DNA of 64,000 bases. It comes from Acinetobacter sp. ASP199. Its GTDB lineage: Bacteria; Pseudomonadota; Gammaproteobacteria; Pseudomonadales; Moraxellaceae. The notes beneath the pieces were generated by a model, which made no database searches, had not been told where the DNA came from, and was given only the letters and a program-made list of their open reading frames with translations. The stretch spans positions 1,116,001 through 1,180,000 of the forward strand of contig NZ_CP062182.1 of assembly GCF_022700675.1 (NCBI RefSeq), given 5' to 3'. The translations under genes were made by a program, and so were the position numbers. Positions within the stretch are counted from its first letter, which is position 1; each line of letters starts with the position of its first letter. Of the stretch, positions 9,408 to 17,900 are shown piece by piece.

Positions 9408-11612
9408 TTACATTTTTGGATGGGTGACTTTCCATGCACGGTGAATCTTCTGGTTACGCTTGAAATCAGGACCGATGGTTTCATGGGTGATTTCTTCTAC
9501 GTCATATAAACCTTCAATCATTTCATCCATTTCGAAACCACGATAGTTATTTGAGAAATACAAAGTACCATCCGTGGTTAAACGGTTCATGGCACGCTTG
9601 AGTAGCGAAACATGGTCACGCTGTACATCAAAGGTTCCGTAGAATTTCTTCGAGTTCGAGAATGTCGGTGGATCGATAAAGATCAGCTCATATTGCTCAT
9701 GACCTTCTTTCAGCCATTCGAAACAGTCAGATGCAAAGAACTGATGTTGCTCATCAGCGTGATCTACAGTTAAACCGTTTAGAACAAAGTTTTCTTTCGA
9801 CCAGTTTAGATAGGTATTAGATAAATCCACGCTGGTGGTACTTGCTGCACCGCCTAGGGCTGCATGTAAGCTGGCTGTAGAGGTGTAGCTATACAGATTC
9901 AGGAAGTGTTTGCCTTTGGCTTCTTTAGCAATGCGTAGACGCATCTGACGGTGATCCAGGAACAGGCCAGTATCCAGATAATCGGTCAGGTTGACCAGAA
10001 TTTTGGCTTGGCTTTCCTGCACGATAAAACGCTTAGATGCAGTACTTTGTTTGGTGTACTGGTTTTTACCTTCCTGACGGGCACGAGTCTTGATAAAGAT
10101 TGCATCACGGCCCAAACCAGTCACAGCACGAATCGCCTGTAAAGCCAGGTTAAAACGTTTTTTGGCTTTTTCAGGGTCAATTTTTTTCGGTGGTGCATAT
10201 TCCTGAACATGCAGACGCTCCCCATACAGGTCTACCGCCACATTAAAGTCAGGCAAGTCTGCATCATACAAACGTAGACAGTGAATATTTTCTTTCACCG
10301 CCCATTTTTTCAGGGTTTGCATATTCTTGGTCAGACGGTTGGCAAATTCCATGGCACCTTCGATTGGCTCGAATTGCTGCGGCTGCCAGCTTTCCAGGAA
10401 TGGACGTACCACTGCAGCCGGTTTAACTGTACCGAAACGGATATAAATTGGTAATTTACCGTTCATCAGACGTAGAATTTGTGGATCATTGAGCGCCAAG
10501 ACATCTGCCTGTTCAACTTGTGAGGCAATGACGGCTGCTTTTTGATTCGGGAAATTCTTTTGCAACAGATTAGACAGACCCAAGTACAATGCACGGTTAG
10601 AAGCCTTGTCACCTAAACGCTCACCATAAGGTGGGTTAGTCACGAAGAAGACTTTCTTGCCTTCAGCCTGAAAATCAGGCCAGTCATTTAAAGTACGTTC
10701 TTCGATCATGATCTGGTCGAGTGCCGATTCAAAACCTGCCGCAATGATATTTTGCTTGGTCGCTTTTACTGCTTCCCAGTCTGCATCGAAGGCATAGAAT
10801 TTTGGTAGTGGATTTTCCAGCGCAGCTTTATGACGTTCAGCAGCTTCGGCTTTGATTTCCATCCACAATTCATGATTATGACCATTCCAGCCGTTAAAGC
10901 CGAAACGACGTACCAGACCTGGTGCACGATCAGTCAGAATCATTAAAGATTCAATAATAAAGGTCCCTGAACCACACATTGGATCAACCACGATATCCGG
11001 GTTGATGTCTTTCAGGCCGCCTTTTTGCAGGATCGCCGCTGCCAGGTTTTCCTTGATTGGTGCTTCAGTCATAAAGCGACGATAGCCACGTTTATGCAGC
11101 GAATCACCAGAAAGGTCTAGGCAGTAGGTATGGGCTTTTTTACCAGCCAGAATATACATGGTGATTTCTGGCTGTTTGGTATCGATACTTGGACGTTTAC
11201 CCACGGCTTCCATAAAGGAATCCACGACACCATCTTTCGCACGCAAAGTGGCAAACTGGGTATTCACCTTAATCTCACGTTCGACATGCAGACGAATCGC
11301 GAAGGTACTTTGTGGTGCAAAAATCAGTGACCAGTCAAAGCTGATCGCACCTTCATAAAGCTCTTCAGCCACATCACGCGCATCATGGGAGAATTCAATT
11401 TCATGCGTGTGGATGGGCATCAGGACACGAGAAGCCAGACGAGACCACATACAGATGCGGTAGGCATTTTCCAGTGTACCTTTAAAGGTCAGACGACCCG
11501 GGAAACGTTCAATATCCTGAACACCTAAACCTTTGATTTCTTCTTCTAATAAGGTTTCCAGACCATCGGCACAGGTGACCCAATAATTGCTTAAACGTGA
11601 AGAGGTATTCAT
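9408..11612 (-). CDS. rlmL: 23S rRNA m2G2445/m7G2069 methyltransferase RlmKL
   Basis: A 734-residue bifunctional enzyme modifying two 23S rRNA guanines. Layout: N-terminal ferredoxin-like/THUMP region (about 1-165); first SAM methyltransferase domain with DPMCGSGTF and the N2-guanine motif NPPYGERL (about 330); then the RlmK-like domain with YSYTSTASLHAALGGA and DPPTFSNSK (about 650). Both catalytic domains look intact, and length matches fused gammaproteobacterial RlmL. The gene is alone on the minus strand and divergent from the next gene. Confidence 0.95.
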   Translation of the reverse strand: MNTSSRLSNYWVTCADGLETLLEEEIKGLGVQDIERFPGRLTFKGTLENAYRICMWSRLASRVLMPIHTHEIEFSHDARDVAEELYEGAISFDWSLIFAPQSTFAIRLHVEREIKVNTQFATLRAKDGVVDSFMEAVGKRPSIDTKQPEITMYILAGKKAHTYCLDLSGDSLHKRGYRRFMTEAPIKENLAAAILQKGGLKDINPDIVVDPMCGSGTFIIESLMILTDRAPGLVRRFGFNGWNGHNHELWMEIKAEAAERHKAALENPLPKFYAFDADWEAVKATKQNIIAAGFESALDQIMIEERTLNDWPDFQAEGKKVFFVTNPPYGERLGDKASNRALYLGLSNLLQKNFPNQKAAVIASQVEQADVLALNDPQILRLMNGKLPIYIRFGTVKPAAVVRPFLESWQPQQFEPIEGAMEFANRLTKNMQTLKKWAVKENIHCLRLYDADLPDFNVAVDLYGERLHVQEYAPPKKIDPEKAKKRFNLALQAIRAVTGLGRDAIFIKTRARQEGKNQYTKQSTASKRFIVQESQAKILVNLTDYLDTGLFLDHRQMRLRIAKEAKGKHFLNLYSYTSTASLHAALGGAASTTSVDLSNTYLNWSKENFVLNGLTVDHADEQHQFFASDCFEWLKEGHEQYELIFIDPPTFSNSKKFYGTFDVQRDHVSLLKRAMNRLTTDGTLYFSNNYRGFEMDEMIEGLYDVEEITHETIGPDFKRNQKIHRAWKVTHPKM

Positions 11613-11798
11613 AAAATAGAGAGACCGGAAAAAATAAATAAAAAACTGCGCTCAGTTTACCGTATTTTGCCTTTTAAAGCTTTTGAAATTGTTTCGATTG
11701 GCTTTGAAATTTCACCTGAACAAACCCGCTACCATGAAATAAATATTAAATACATGATAAGTGAACTAAATTGGTATGAAAATTGCTCCTTATACGAT

Positions 11799-11836
11799 AT
11801 GAGACTGTGGCCACTGGGGAGGGGTTACAGTCTCAT
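11799..11836 (+). promoter_or_regulatory. Long hairpin in the leader of the 108-residue gene
   Basis: ATGAGACTGT (11799-11808) pairs perfectly with ACAGTCTCAT (11827-11836). The inner GGCC/GGTT adds two G-C and two G-T pairs, leaving a 10-nt purine-rich loop at 11813-11822. It is 25 bp before the start codon and is not followed by a T-run, so it is a leader structure or an operator rather than a normal terminator. Confidence 0.45.
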
Positions 11837-11861
11837 TTATTAAAATAATTGGGGGTTTAAA

Positions 11862-12188
11862 ATGGTGAATGGGGATAGCTTTTCAATTGCAACTTTAATT
11901 TATGCGCGTTTAAGACGTGTTTCAGGTCGTGTGATTGATGCAATTTACCTGTCTGAAAATAAAGACTATGCAAAGCATGTGATTGAGCTGGCTATAGCAA
12001 CTCAAGATGAGGAGTTATCGCGACTGGTAGAAAAATTAAGACAGGTTTTCGATCTTTCTATGGATCAGAATGAATCTTTAATGGATACAACCCAGCATGT
12101 TCAAGATGACTTGATTGTCGTAGAACCTACAGAAGAAGATATTTATCGCGCCCAGGTTGCACACCGTTATATTGGCGCATTGCGCTAA
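11862..12188 (+). CDS. Conserved hypothetical protein, 108 residues
   Basis: I do not recognise a named domain. The protein is soluble, mainly helical and acidic. It is rich in Leu, Glu and Asp in its middle (residues 40-95), and the C-terminus HRYIGALR looks conserved in character. There is no signal peptide or membrane segment. The ATG is preceded by GGGGG, 8 bp upstream. A long inverted repeat lies in its leader and a terminator follows, so it is a single-gene unit with an unusual 5' region. Confidence 0.7.
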   Translation: MVNGDSFSIATLIYARLRRVSGRVIDAIYLSENKDYAKHVIELAIATQDEELSRLVEKLRQVFDLSMDQNESLMDTTQHVQDDLIVVEPTEEDIYRAQVAHRYIGALR

Positions 12189-12196
12189 GCTGGTTA

Positions 12197-12233
12197 TGAG
12201 TGCGGATGCTCCAGACTGAAGCACTCATTTTTT
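12197..12233 (+). terminator. Probable terminator after the 108-residue gene
   Basis: TGAGTGC and GCACTCA pair across a 17-nt loop, followed by TTTTT. The large loop lowers confidence. Confidence 0.55.
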
Positions 12234-12373
12234 GCATGCAAAAACAGCAACCTGAAAAAGGTTAAATTATCTTATTGAAAAAATACATAGGAATTTTAAA
12301 ATCAATTTTTATTATCAAGTCGGTTTTTGTACAAGTAGCCGATTTCCCAAGTGCGAACAGGAGTGAATCTCTG

Positions 12374-12394
12374 TATAATACGTTGACTTAACGT
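12374..12394 (+). promoter_or_regulatory. Putative pyrB -10 box and short palindrome
   Basis: TATAAT lies at 12374-12379 with no good -35 at standard spacing. It is followed by ACGTT-N5-AACGT (12380-12394) right at the expected transcription start, a position suited to a repressor. AAGGAA then precedes the pyrB ATG. Confidence 0.4.
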
Positions 12395-12408
12395 ATAAGG
12401 AATCTCTC

Positions 12409-13425
12409 ATGCACTTGGCTGCATTGCATACACCGAGCCAGATTCAACTCAATAAAGAAGGCAATCTAAAACACTTCTTGACTATCGAAGGTCTTTCTAA
12501 AGAAACTCTTACAAAAATACTGGACACCGCGGCGTCCTTTTTTAATGACCAAAATCAGCTCATTACCAATAATTTGCTCGAAGGGCGAACGGTAATGAAC
12601 CTTTTCTTTGAAAACTCTACCCGTACTCGTACCACTTTTGAAGCAGCTGCGAAGCGCCTTTCTGCTAACGTTCTTAATATCGATATCGCACGTTCAAGTA
12701 CCTCTAAAGGTGAAACGCTGCGCGATACCTTGTGGAACCTTGAAGCAATGGCAGCGGACATTTTCGTAGTACGTCATTCATCTTCTGGTGCAGCGCATTT
12801 TATTGCCAAAGATGTCTGTCCAAATCTGGCAATTATTAATGCGGGTGATGGCCGTCATGCCCATCCAACCCAAGCCATGCTAGATATGCTCACCATTCGC
12901 CGTGAGACCAAAAAGAACTTTGAAGATATTTCAATTGCCATCATTGGTGACATCAAGCATTCACGCGTAGCACGTTCTGATGTCGCAGCCTTGCAAACCT
13001 TGGGCTGTAAAGATATCCGTGTTATTGCGCCGAATACTTTACTTCCTTATGGCTTCGATGATTACGGTCCAGAAGTTCGTCTGTTCAATAATATGGAAGA
13101 TGGCATCAAAGACTGCGACGTGATTATTACTTTACGTATTCAGAACGAACGTATTGATTCACCGGCGCTGTCTTCACAAGCTGAATTCTACAAAATGTAT
13201 GGTCTGAATAAAGAACGTCTGGCACTGGCAAAACCGGATTGCATCGTCATGCACCCAGGTCCAATGAACCGTGGTGTGGAGATTGATTCCAGTATTGCAG
13301 ATGGTCCACAGTCAGTGATTCTGAATCAGGTAACCAACGGGATTGCAGTACGTATGGCGGTGTTGGCACTTTCAATGCAGGGCCAGCTCCAGGAACAGGG
13401 TTTGATTGAAGCGATTGCGGTATAA
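12409..13425 (+). CDS. pyrB: Aspartate carbamoyltransferase catalytic subunit
   Basis: Condenses carbamoyl phosphate and aspartate in the second step of pyrimidine synthesis. 338 residues, with carbamoyl-phosphate loop [12 protein letters not shown] (about residue 64), SSTSKGET (about 94), HPTQAMLD (about 153) and the late [11 protein letters not shown]. Length and the direct partner pyrC' fit the pseudomonad-type class A ATCase, a dodecamer of PyrB with an inactive DHOase-like subunit and no PyrI. The downstream gene starts 10 bp after the stop codon, so they form an operon. Confidence 0.96.
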   Translation: MHLAALHTPSQIQLNKEGNLKHFLTIEGLSKETLTKILDTAASFFNDQNQLITNNLLEGRTVMNLFFENSTRTRTTFEAAAKRLSANVLNIDIARSSTSKGETLRDTLWNLEAMAADIFVVRHSSSGAAHFIAKDVCPNLAIINAGDGRHAHPTQAMLDMLTIRRETKKNFEDISIAIIGDIKHSRVARSDVAALQTLGCKDIRVIAPNTLLPYGFDDYGPEVRLFNNMEDGIKDCDVIITLRIQNERIDSPALSSQAEFYKMYGLNKERLALAKPDCIVMHPGPMNRGVEIDSSIADGPQSVILNQVTNGIAVRMAVLALSMQGQLQEQGLIEAIAV

Positions 13426-13435
13426 GGAATAAGTC

Positions 13436-14674
13436 ATGTCTATTGTTAAAATTGAGAATGTTCGAGTTCTAGACCCAATCGAAAAAACTGACAGCGTACA
13501 AACAGTTTACCTGGAAAATGGTAAACGTATTGCTGAAACTGCAAATTTGTCAGAAACCATTAATGGTCAAGGTAAATGGCTGATGCCTACGATGGTCGAT
13601 CTGTGCGCACGTCTGCGTGAGCCAGGTCAGCAACAGCATGGTACCTTAAAATCTGAAGGCAAAGCAGCGCGTGAAAACGGTATTCTGCATGTGTTTACGC
13701 CACCAGATTCAAAGCCAATCGTGCAGGATAATGGCGCCTTAATTCACGGTCTGGTTGAAAAAGCCATGCTGGATGGTGGTATTTATCTACAAGTGATTGG
13801 TGCACAAACCCAAGGCTTACAAGGCAATCAACCTGCAAATATGGCGGGCTTGAAAAAAGGTGGTTGTAGCGCGGTTTCAAACGCAAATGCACCTTTTGCC
13901 AACGATGATGTTGTGCTTCGTACGCTTGAATATGCAGCGGGTCTAGACATGACTGTGGTGTTCTATGCAGAAGAACCACAAATTGCTAAAGATGGTTGTG
14001 TACACGAAGGCTTCGTGGCATCGCGTCAAGGTTTACCAATGATTCCAGCACTGGCAGAGACAGTCGCGATTGCTAAATACTTGCTGATGATTGAAGCGAC
14101 TAAAGTCCGTGCACACTTTGGTTTATTGTCTTGCGGCGCCTCAGTAGAACTGATTCGTATTGCTAAAGAAAAAGGTCTACCTGTGACTTGTGATGTAGCG
14201 ATGCATCAATTGCATTTGACCGATGCACTGATTGACGGCTTCAACTCGCTGGCTCATGTTCGTCCGCCATTGCGTTCTGAATCAGATAAAGAACTATTAC
14301 GCCAAGGTGTGAAGTCTGGTGTGATTGATGCAATCTGTACGCATCATGAACCACTCAGCAGTTCAGCGAAAATGGCGCCGTTTGCAGAAACGCAGCCTGG
14401 CTTTACTGCATTTGATACCTTCGTTCCATTTGGTTTGCAACTGATTAATGAAGGTTTGTTCAGTCCATTAGAATGGGTAGAGAAAGTGACATTTGCACCT
14501 GCTCAGGTCGCTAAAATGCAAGAGCGCTGGATGAATGAATCAGGTTGGGTACTGGTTGATCCGGAACTGGAATGGACTCTAACGAAAGAGAGTATTGTGT
14601 CACAAGGTAAAAATACGCCATTGATCAATCAAAAGGTTAAAGGAAAAGTTTTACAAAGCTTTGTGTCTGCATAA
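13436..14674 (+). CDS. pyrC': Dihydroorotase-like non-catalytic subunit PyrC' (PyrX)
   Basis: A 412-residue protein with the type I dihydroorotase/amidohydrolase fold whose zinc site is gone. The usual DxHxHxRxPG signature reads DLCARLREPG (about residue 56), so both histidines are missing. The usual catalytic Asp late in the barrel is also replaced (DAICTHHEP, about residue 301). In Pseudomonas such PyrC' subunits hold the ATCase dodecamer together and have no DHOase activity. A separate active PyrC must therefore be encoded elsewhere. Cotranscribed with pyrB. Confidence 0.92.
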   Translation: MSIVKIENVRVLDPIEKTDSVQTVYLENGKRIAETANLSETINGQGKWLMPTMVDLCARLREPGQQQHGTLKSEGKAARENGILHVFTPPDSKPIVQDNGALIHGLVEKAMLDGGIYLQVIGAQTQGLQGNQPANMAGLKKGGCSAVSNANAPFANDDVVLRTLEYAAGLDMTVVFYAEEPQIAKDGCVHEGFVASRQGLPMIPALAETVAIAKYLLMIEATKVRAHFGLLSCGASVELIRIAKEKGLPVTCDVAMHQLHLTDALIDGFNSLAHVRPPLRSESDKELLRQGVKSGVIDAICTHHEPLSSSAKMAPFAETQPGFTAFDTFVPFGLQLINEGLFSPLEWVEKVTFAPAQVAKMQERWMNESGWVLVDPELEWTLTKESIVSQGKNTPLINQKVKGKVLQSFVSA

Positions 14675-14697
14675 ATCAGTTAATGATTGTTTTAATT

Positions 14698-14723
14698 AAA
14701 GTCAGCTTCGGCTGACTTTTTTT
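14698..14723 (+). terminator. Terminator of pyrB-pyrC'
   Basis: AAAGTCAGC-TTCG-GCTGACTTT, a perfect stem with a stable TTCG tetraloop and T-run. Confidence 0.9.
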
Positions 14724-14858
14724 ATTTTGGTAAACATATCATTAACTAGCACTAGTGAAACGTTATGATTTCCATACAACTATTTACATTTTCTAAAAAG
14801 ATCGGGCCTTAAACTGAATAAATATTAATCATTAAAAAATCAAAAGAATGGTGACTTT

Positions 14859-16352
14859 ATGAATGACAACCTGATTCAACGATTAAAACGTAATGTCACT
14901 CCGACTGTGCTGCAAGGCGAAACGGAGTATGTCGCTGCCAAAGAGCAGGCACTGGCTCAATTTTATCCTATTTTCCTGAGCATATTGCGTGTGCATCCGG
15001 AACAGGTAGAAAACCTCAGTCAGCAATTAAATCCAAAGATCAGTGAATTATTCACAGAAAAACCAGAAATCAAACAGCGTCTGCTTGATCATCTGGCGAG
15101 CCTGTCAGATGGCGTGTCACAAGAACAACTTGAACAGACCTTAAATCGTTCGACTAAACCAACCATTGAGTATCTAAAAACAGAAGCAGATGCCTCTCAT
15201 CCTGATGCAATTAATTATGTAATTGAAACCAATAATGATGCAATTCAAAAAGCACTGCCGACTTGGGCATCGCCGCTTTTACTTGCCCTAGGTGCATCAC
15301 CACTGGTCGATCATCATCCAACGCCTGTACCCGGAATTGATCCTGAACCTGTTGAACCGGCGATTCAAAAAGAAAGAAGATCACGTTTTTTAATTCCGGT
15401 CATTGCCTTTATCATCGTGGCTGCTTTAATTATGTTCTTCTTCCGGGGCTGCACACGTGATGATGATCCGGATGATATCCGGGATATGCAAAATGCCTCT
15501 AAAGCAGTGGCAACTGAAACTGCATTTCTAAAATTAAGTACGGGAAGTGAAGGGCAGATCACGAGCTGTCAGGTACAGATTAATGATCCTCAATATATGG
15601 AAATTCTACAAAATGAGATCAAACAGATTTTTAATTACAATATCGGCTGTGGTTCAGAAAATAATGATAATTACCATTCTGAATTCATCGATCAGGATAC
15701 GATTCCATCTGTATTAAAAGCAATGCAGGGTGTGCCAAATGCCAGCTTGCATTGGGAGGGAAATCAGGTTTCTGTGCAAGCCGGTAATTCAGCCGATGCT
15801 GAACGTATCGCAGGTGAAATTCGCCAGCTGGCAAAAAATATGACCGTCATGACGCAAAAGCCAATTAGCACTGCACAGGCAGTTAATACGCCGAGCAATG
15901 AAGCTGAAAAAGTGTTGGCAAGTATGCCCATAGAACAAATCCGGGCTTTAGATGTTGCGACCGCTTTAAATCTGCAAGCAATCAACTTTGCTCCAGGCTC
16001 AACTGAAATCCCGGCAACCAATCAGTCAATTCTGAATCAGGCTGCAGCTTTAATTAAACGTGCACCACATGTGAATTTGCAAGTGATTGGGCATACAGAT
16101 GCTCAAGGCGATGAAGAGCTCAATAAACAGTTGTCCTTACAGCGTGCGCAGGCAATTGTGACCTATATGGTGGAACAGGGGGTTGATCCTTCACAGTTAA
16201 GTGCGGTAGGCATGGGGCCAGCTCAGCCAAATGCGGGAAATGCTAAAGACGTTGACCGTTATAAGAATCGTCGTATTGCGTTTGAAGTTATGAATACTAA
16301 TACCGGAACTGTACGTGCAGTCGATGACCAGGGTGTAAAACAGAAAGTATAA
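14859..16352 (+). CDS. OmpA-domain membrane protein with a long N-terminal region
   Basis: 497 residues. There is no N-terminal signal peptide. About 170 residues come first, with helical repeats and a Pro-rich linker (HHPTPVPGIDPEPVEP). A single membrane segment follows (about 178-196, FLIPVIAFIIVAALIMFFF), then a periplasmic part with a BON-like stretch (about 225-325) and a C-terminal OmpA peptidoglycan-binding domain (about 370-485; GHTDAQGDEELNKQLSLQRA, NRRIAFEV). The topology suggests an inner-membrane anchor with a cytoplasmic N-terminus and a cell-wall-binding C-terminus. It is a single-gene unit. Function is unknown; envelope organisation is an inference. Confidence 0.8.
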   Translation: MNDNLIQRLKRNVTPTVLQGETEYVAAKEQALAQFYPIFLSILRVHPEQVENLSQQLNPKISELFTEKPEIKQRLLDHLASLSDGVSQEQLEQTLNRSTKPTIEYLKTEADASHPDAINYVIETNNDAIQKALPTWASPLLLALGASPLVDHHPTPVPGIDPEPVEPAIQKERRSRFLIPVIAFIIVAALIMFFFRGCTRDDDPDDIRDMQNASKAVATETAFLKLSTGSEGQITSCQVQINDPQYMEILQNEIKQIFNYNIGCGSENNDNYHSEFIDQDTIPSVLKAMQGVPNASLHWEGNQVSVQAGNSADAERIAGEIRQLAKNMTVMTQKPISTAQAVNTPSNEAEKVLASMPIEQIRALDVATALNLQAINFAPGSTEIPATNQSILNQAAALIKRAPHVNLQVIGHTDAQGDEELNKQLSLQRAQAIVTYMVEQGVDPSQLSAVGMGPAQPNAGNAKDVDRYKNRRIAFEVMNTNTGTVRAVDDQGVKQKV

Positions 16353-16412
16353 ATCTAAGACTGAAAGAACGGTTTATTTAGATAACGTATTTAAATAAAT
16401 TGACCAAAATAA

Positions 16413-16440
16413 AAAGGACGAATTGCTTCGTTCTTTTTTT
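16413..16440 (+). terminator. Terminator of the OmpA-domain gene
   Basis: AAAGGACGAA-TTGC-TTCGTTCTTT with one G-T pair, followed by a T-run. Confidence 0.8.
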
Positions 16441-16479
16441 ATTGGCATGCTGTGTACAATTGATCAGGATGAGTAACAG

Positions 16480-17259
16480 ATGCGGATTAGCATTATTGGG
16501 GCAGGGCGAGTGGCCTATCATCTTGCCCGCGTATTGTCAGTACAACATGAGATTGTGCAGATCTATAGCCGGACTTTAGAAAAGGCACAGCAATTGGCAG
16601 ATCAATTTCAGGCGCAGGCAATTGAGAGACCTGAGCAGTTGGATAATCGTGTGGATCTGATCATTATTGCAGTGAGTGACCAGTCTATTGCTAGCGTCAT
16701 CGAACAGATTCATCCACATTTGCAGCACAACTTGATCGTACATACGTCTGGTAGTACCCATGTAGATGTGTTGAAACAGATCCATGCACGTGCGGGAGTA
16801 TTTTATCCCTTACAAACCTTTAGTCTGGAACGTGAGGTTAATTGGGAAAATACGCCTTTATTTATCGAAGCGCATGATTCCGAAGACCAGAAAACTCTTC
16901 AGCATTTAGCAAATAGCCTAAGCAATAGAGTCTACCTCTATAGCTCAGAGCAACGCTTGAGCCTGCATTTAGCTGCAGTCTTTGCCTGTAATTTTAGTAA
17001 TTACTGTTATGACATGGCCAAACAGGTCGTAGAAGCACAGCAAGTGGATTTTAGTCTGCTTTATCCATTGATCTTGGAAACAACGAATAAAGCGACGCAG
17101 AATGAGCCACGTCAGATGCAGACAGGTCCAGCCATGCGAGGGGATCAGAATATCTTGATGATGCATCAAGCCATGTTAAGCGAGATGAAGCGATCAGATT
17201 TGGCTGAGGTCTATACCGTACTAAGTGACCAGTTACTGGCACGCCATCAAACGCAGTGA
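16480..17259 (+). CDS. Rossmann-like and DUF2520 domain protein
   Basis: 259 residues. An N-terminal NAD(P)-binding Rossmann fold (IIGAGRVAYHLARVL, residues 4-18) is followed by the helical DUF2520 domain (about 125-250), related to the dimerisation domain of 6-phosphogluconate/ketopantoate-type dehydrogenases. Substrate is unknown for the family. AGGATGAG precedes the ATG. The stop overlaps the GTG start of the next gene (GTGA), so the two are translationally coupled. Confidence 0.85.
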   Translation: MRISIIGAGRVAYHLARVLSVQHEIVQIYSRTLEKAQQLADQFQAQAIERPEQLDNRVDLIIIAVSDQSIASVIEQIHPHLQHNLIVHTSGSTHVDVLKQIHARAGVFYPLQTFSLEREVNWENTPLFIEAHDSEDQKTLQHLANSLSNRVYLYSSEQRLSLHLAAVFACNFSNYCYDMAKQVVEAQQVDFSLLYPLILETTNKATQNEPRQMQTGPAMRGDQNILMMHQAMLSEMKRSDLAEVYTVLSDQLLARHQTQ

Positions 17260-17768
17260 GTCAAGTTTTGTTGAAACAGTTGAATGTTAAAATCGTGATG
17301 ATTCTCGCAGTACTGATGTGGAGTATGAGCTCATTCAGTACTGTTCAAGCACAGCCAAGGATTGCAAGTGCGAAAATGCAATATGAATCTAAAGTAGACA
17401 TTTGTCACTATTCATTTGATTCAAAAATTTATCAATCACAGCAACAATGGACGGATGAATATGATCGAATCAAACAGATGGATTTTTTCTATTTGCAAGT
17501 GCCACAAATCACGGTGTGGTATCAAAAGGATGAGCAAAAACCAGAGCAAATGAAATTGCCGATCGAAGTTTTGGTCAATTCTAATTATACCGTTTGGGGT
17601 ATTAAACTTTTAAAAAGCTCAGGTTCTACGCTACTGGATCAAGGTATTCAACGCAGTTTTAAAGATCTGCGGGTTGAAACGAAAAAAGGCTTTTGGTGGG
17701 GGCCAATGCTGAAGTTTAAGGATGAGATCGAGCTAACATTGGTGCGTTGTCAGAGTCTCATACGTTGA
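17256..17768 (+). CDS. Secreted protein of unknown function
   Basis: 170 residues with an N-terminal signal peptide (hydrophobic core IVMILAVLMWSMSSFS, likely cleavage after VQAQ, about residue 33). The mature part is about 137 residues, rich in aromatic residues and with two cysteines, one near each end. I do not recognise a family. The GTG start overlaps the upstream TGA (GTGA at 17256-17259). A downstream ATG at 17284 would shorten the signal peptide, so the start is uncertain. It is coupled to the DUF2520 gene. Confidence 0.65.
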   Translation: MSQVLLKQLNVKIVMILAVLMWSMSSFSTVQAQPRIASAKMQYESKVDICHYSFDSKIYQSQQQWTDEYDRIKQMDFFYLQVPQITVWYQKDEQKPEQMKLPIEVLVNSNYTVWGIKLLKSSGSTLLDQGIQRSFKDLRVETKKGFWWGPMLKFKDEIELTLVRCQSLIR

Positions 17769-17900
17769 GTTTTTTGAGGGCAAATAAAGCCCTGATTGTA
17801 TAATCATGAATTTTCACTGATACATTCTGCCTATCCATTGTTCTTGGAAGAAAAATGGCATAAGTTGTTCTTATAAGAAATAAAACATGGATAACTAAAA

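Noticed and set aside
13436..14674. Active dihydroorotase PyrC
   Set aside because: The metal-binding HxH and a catalytic Asp are missing, so it is recorded as the non-catalytic PyrC' subunit.
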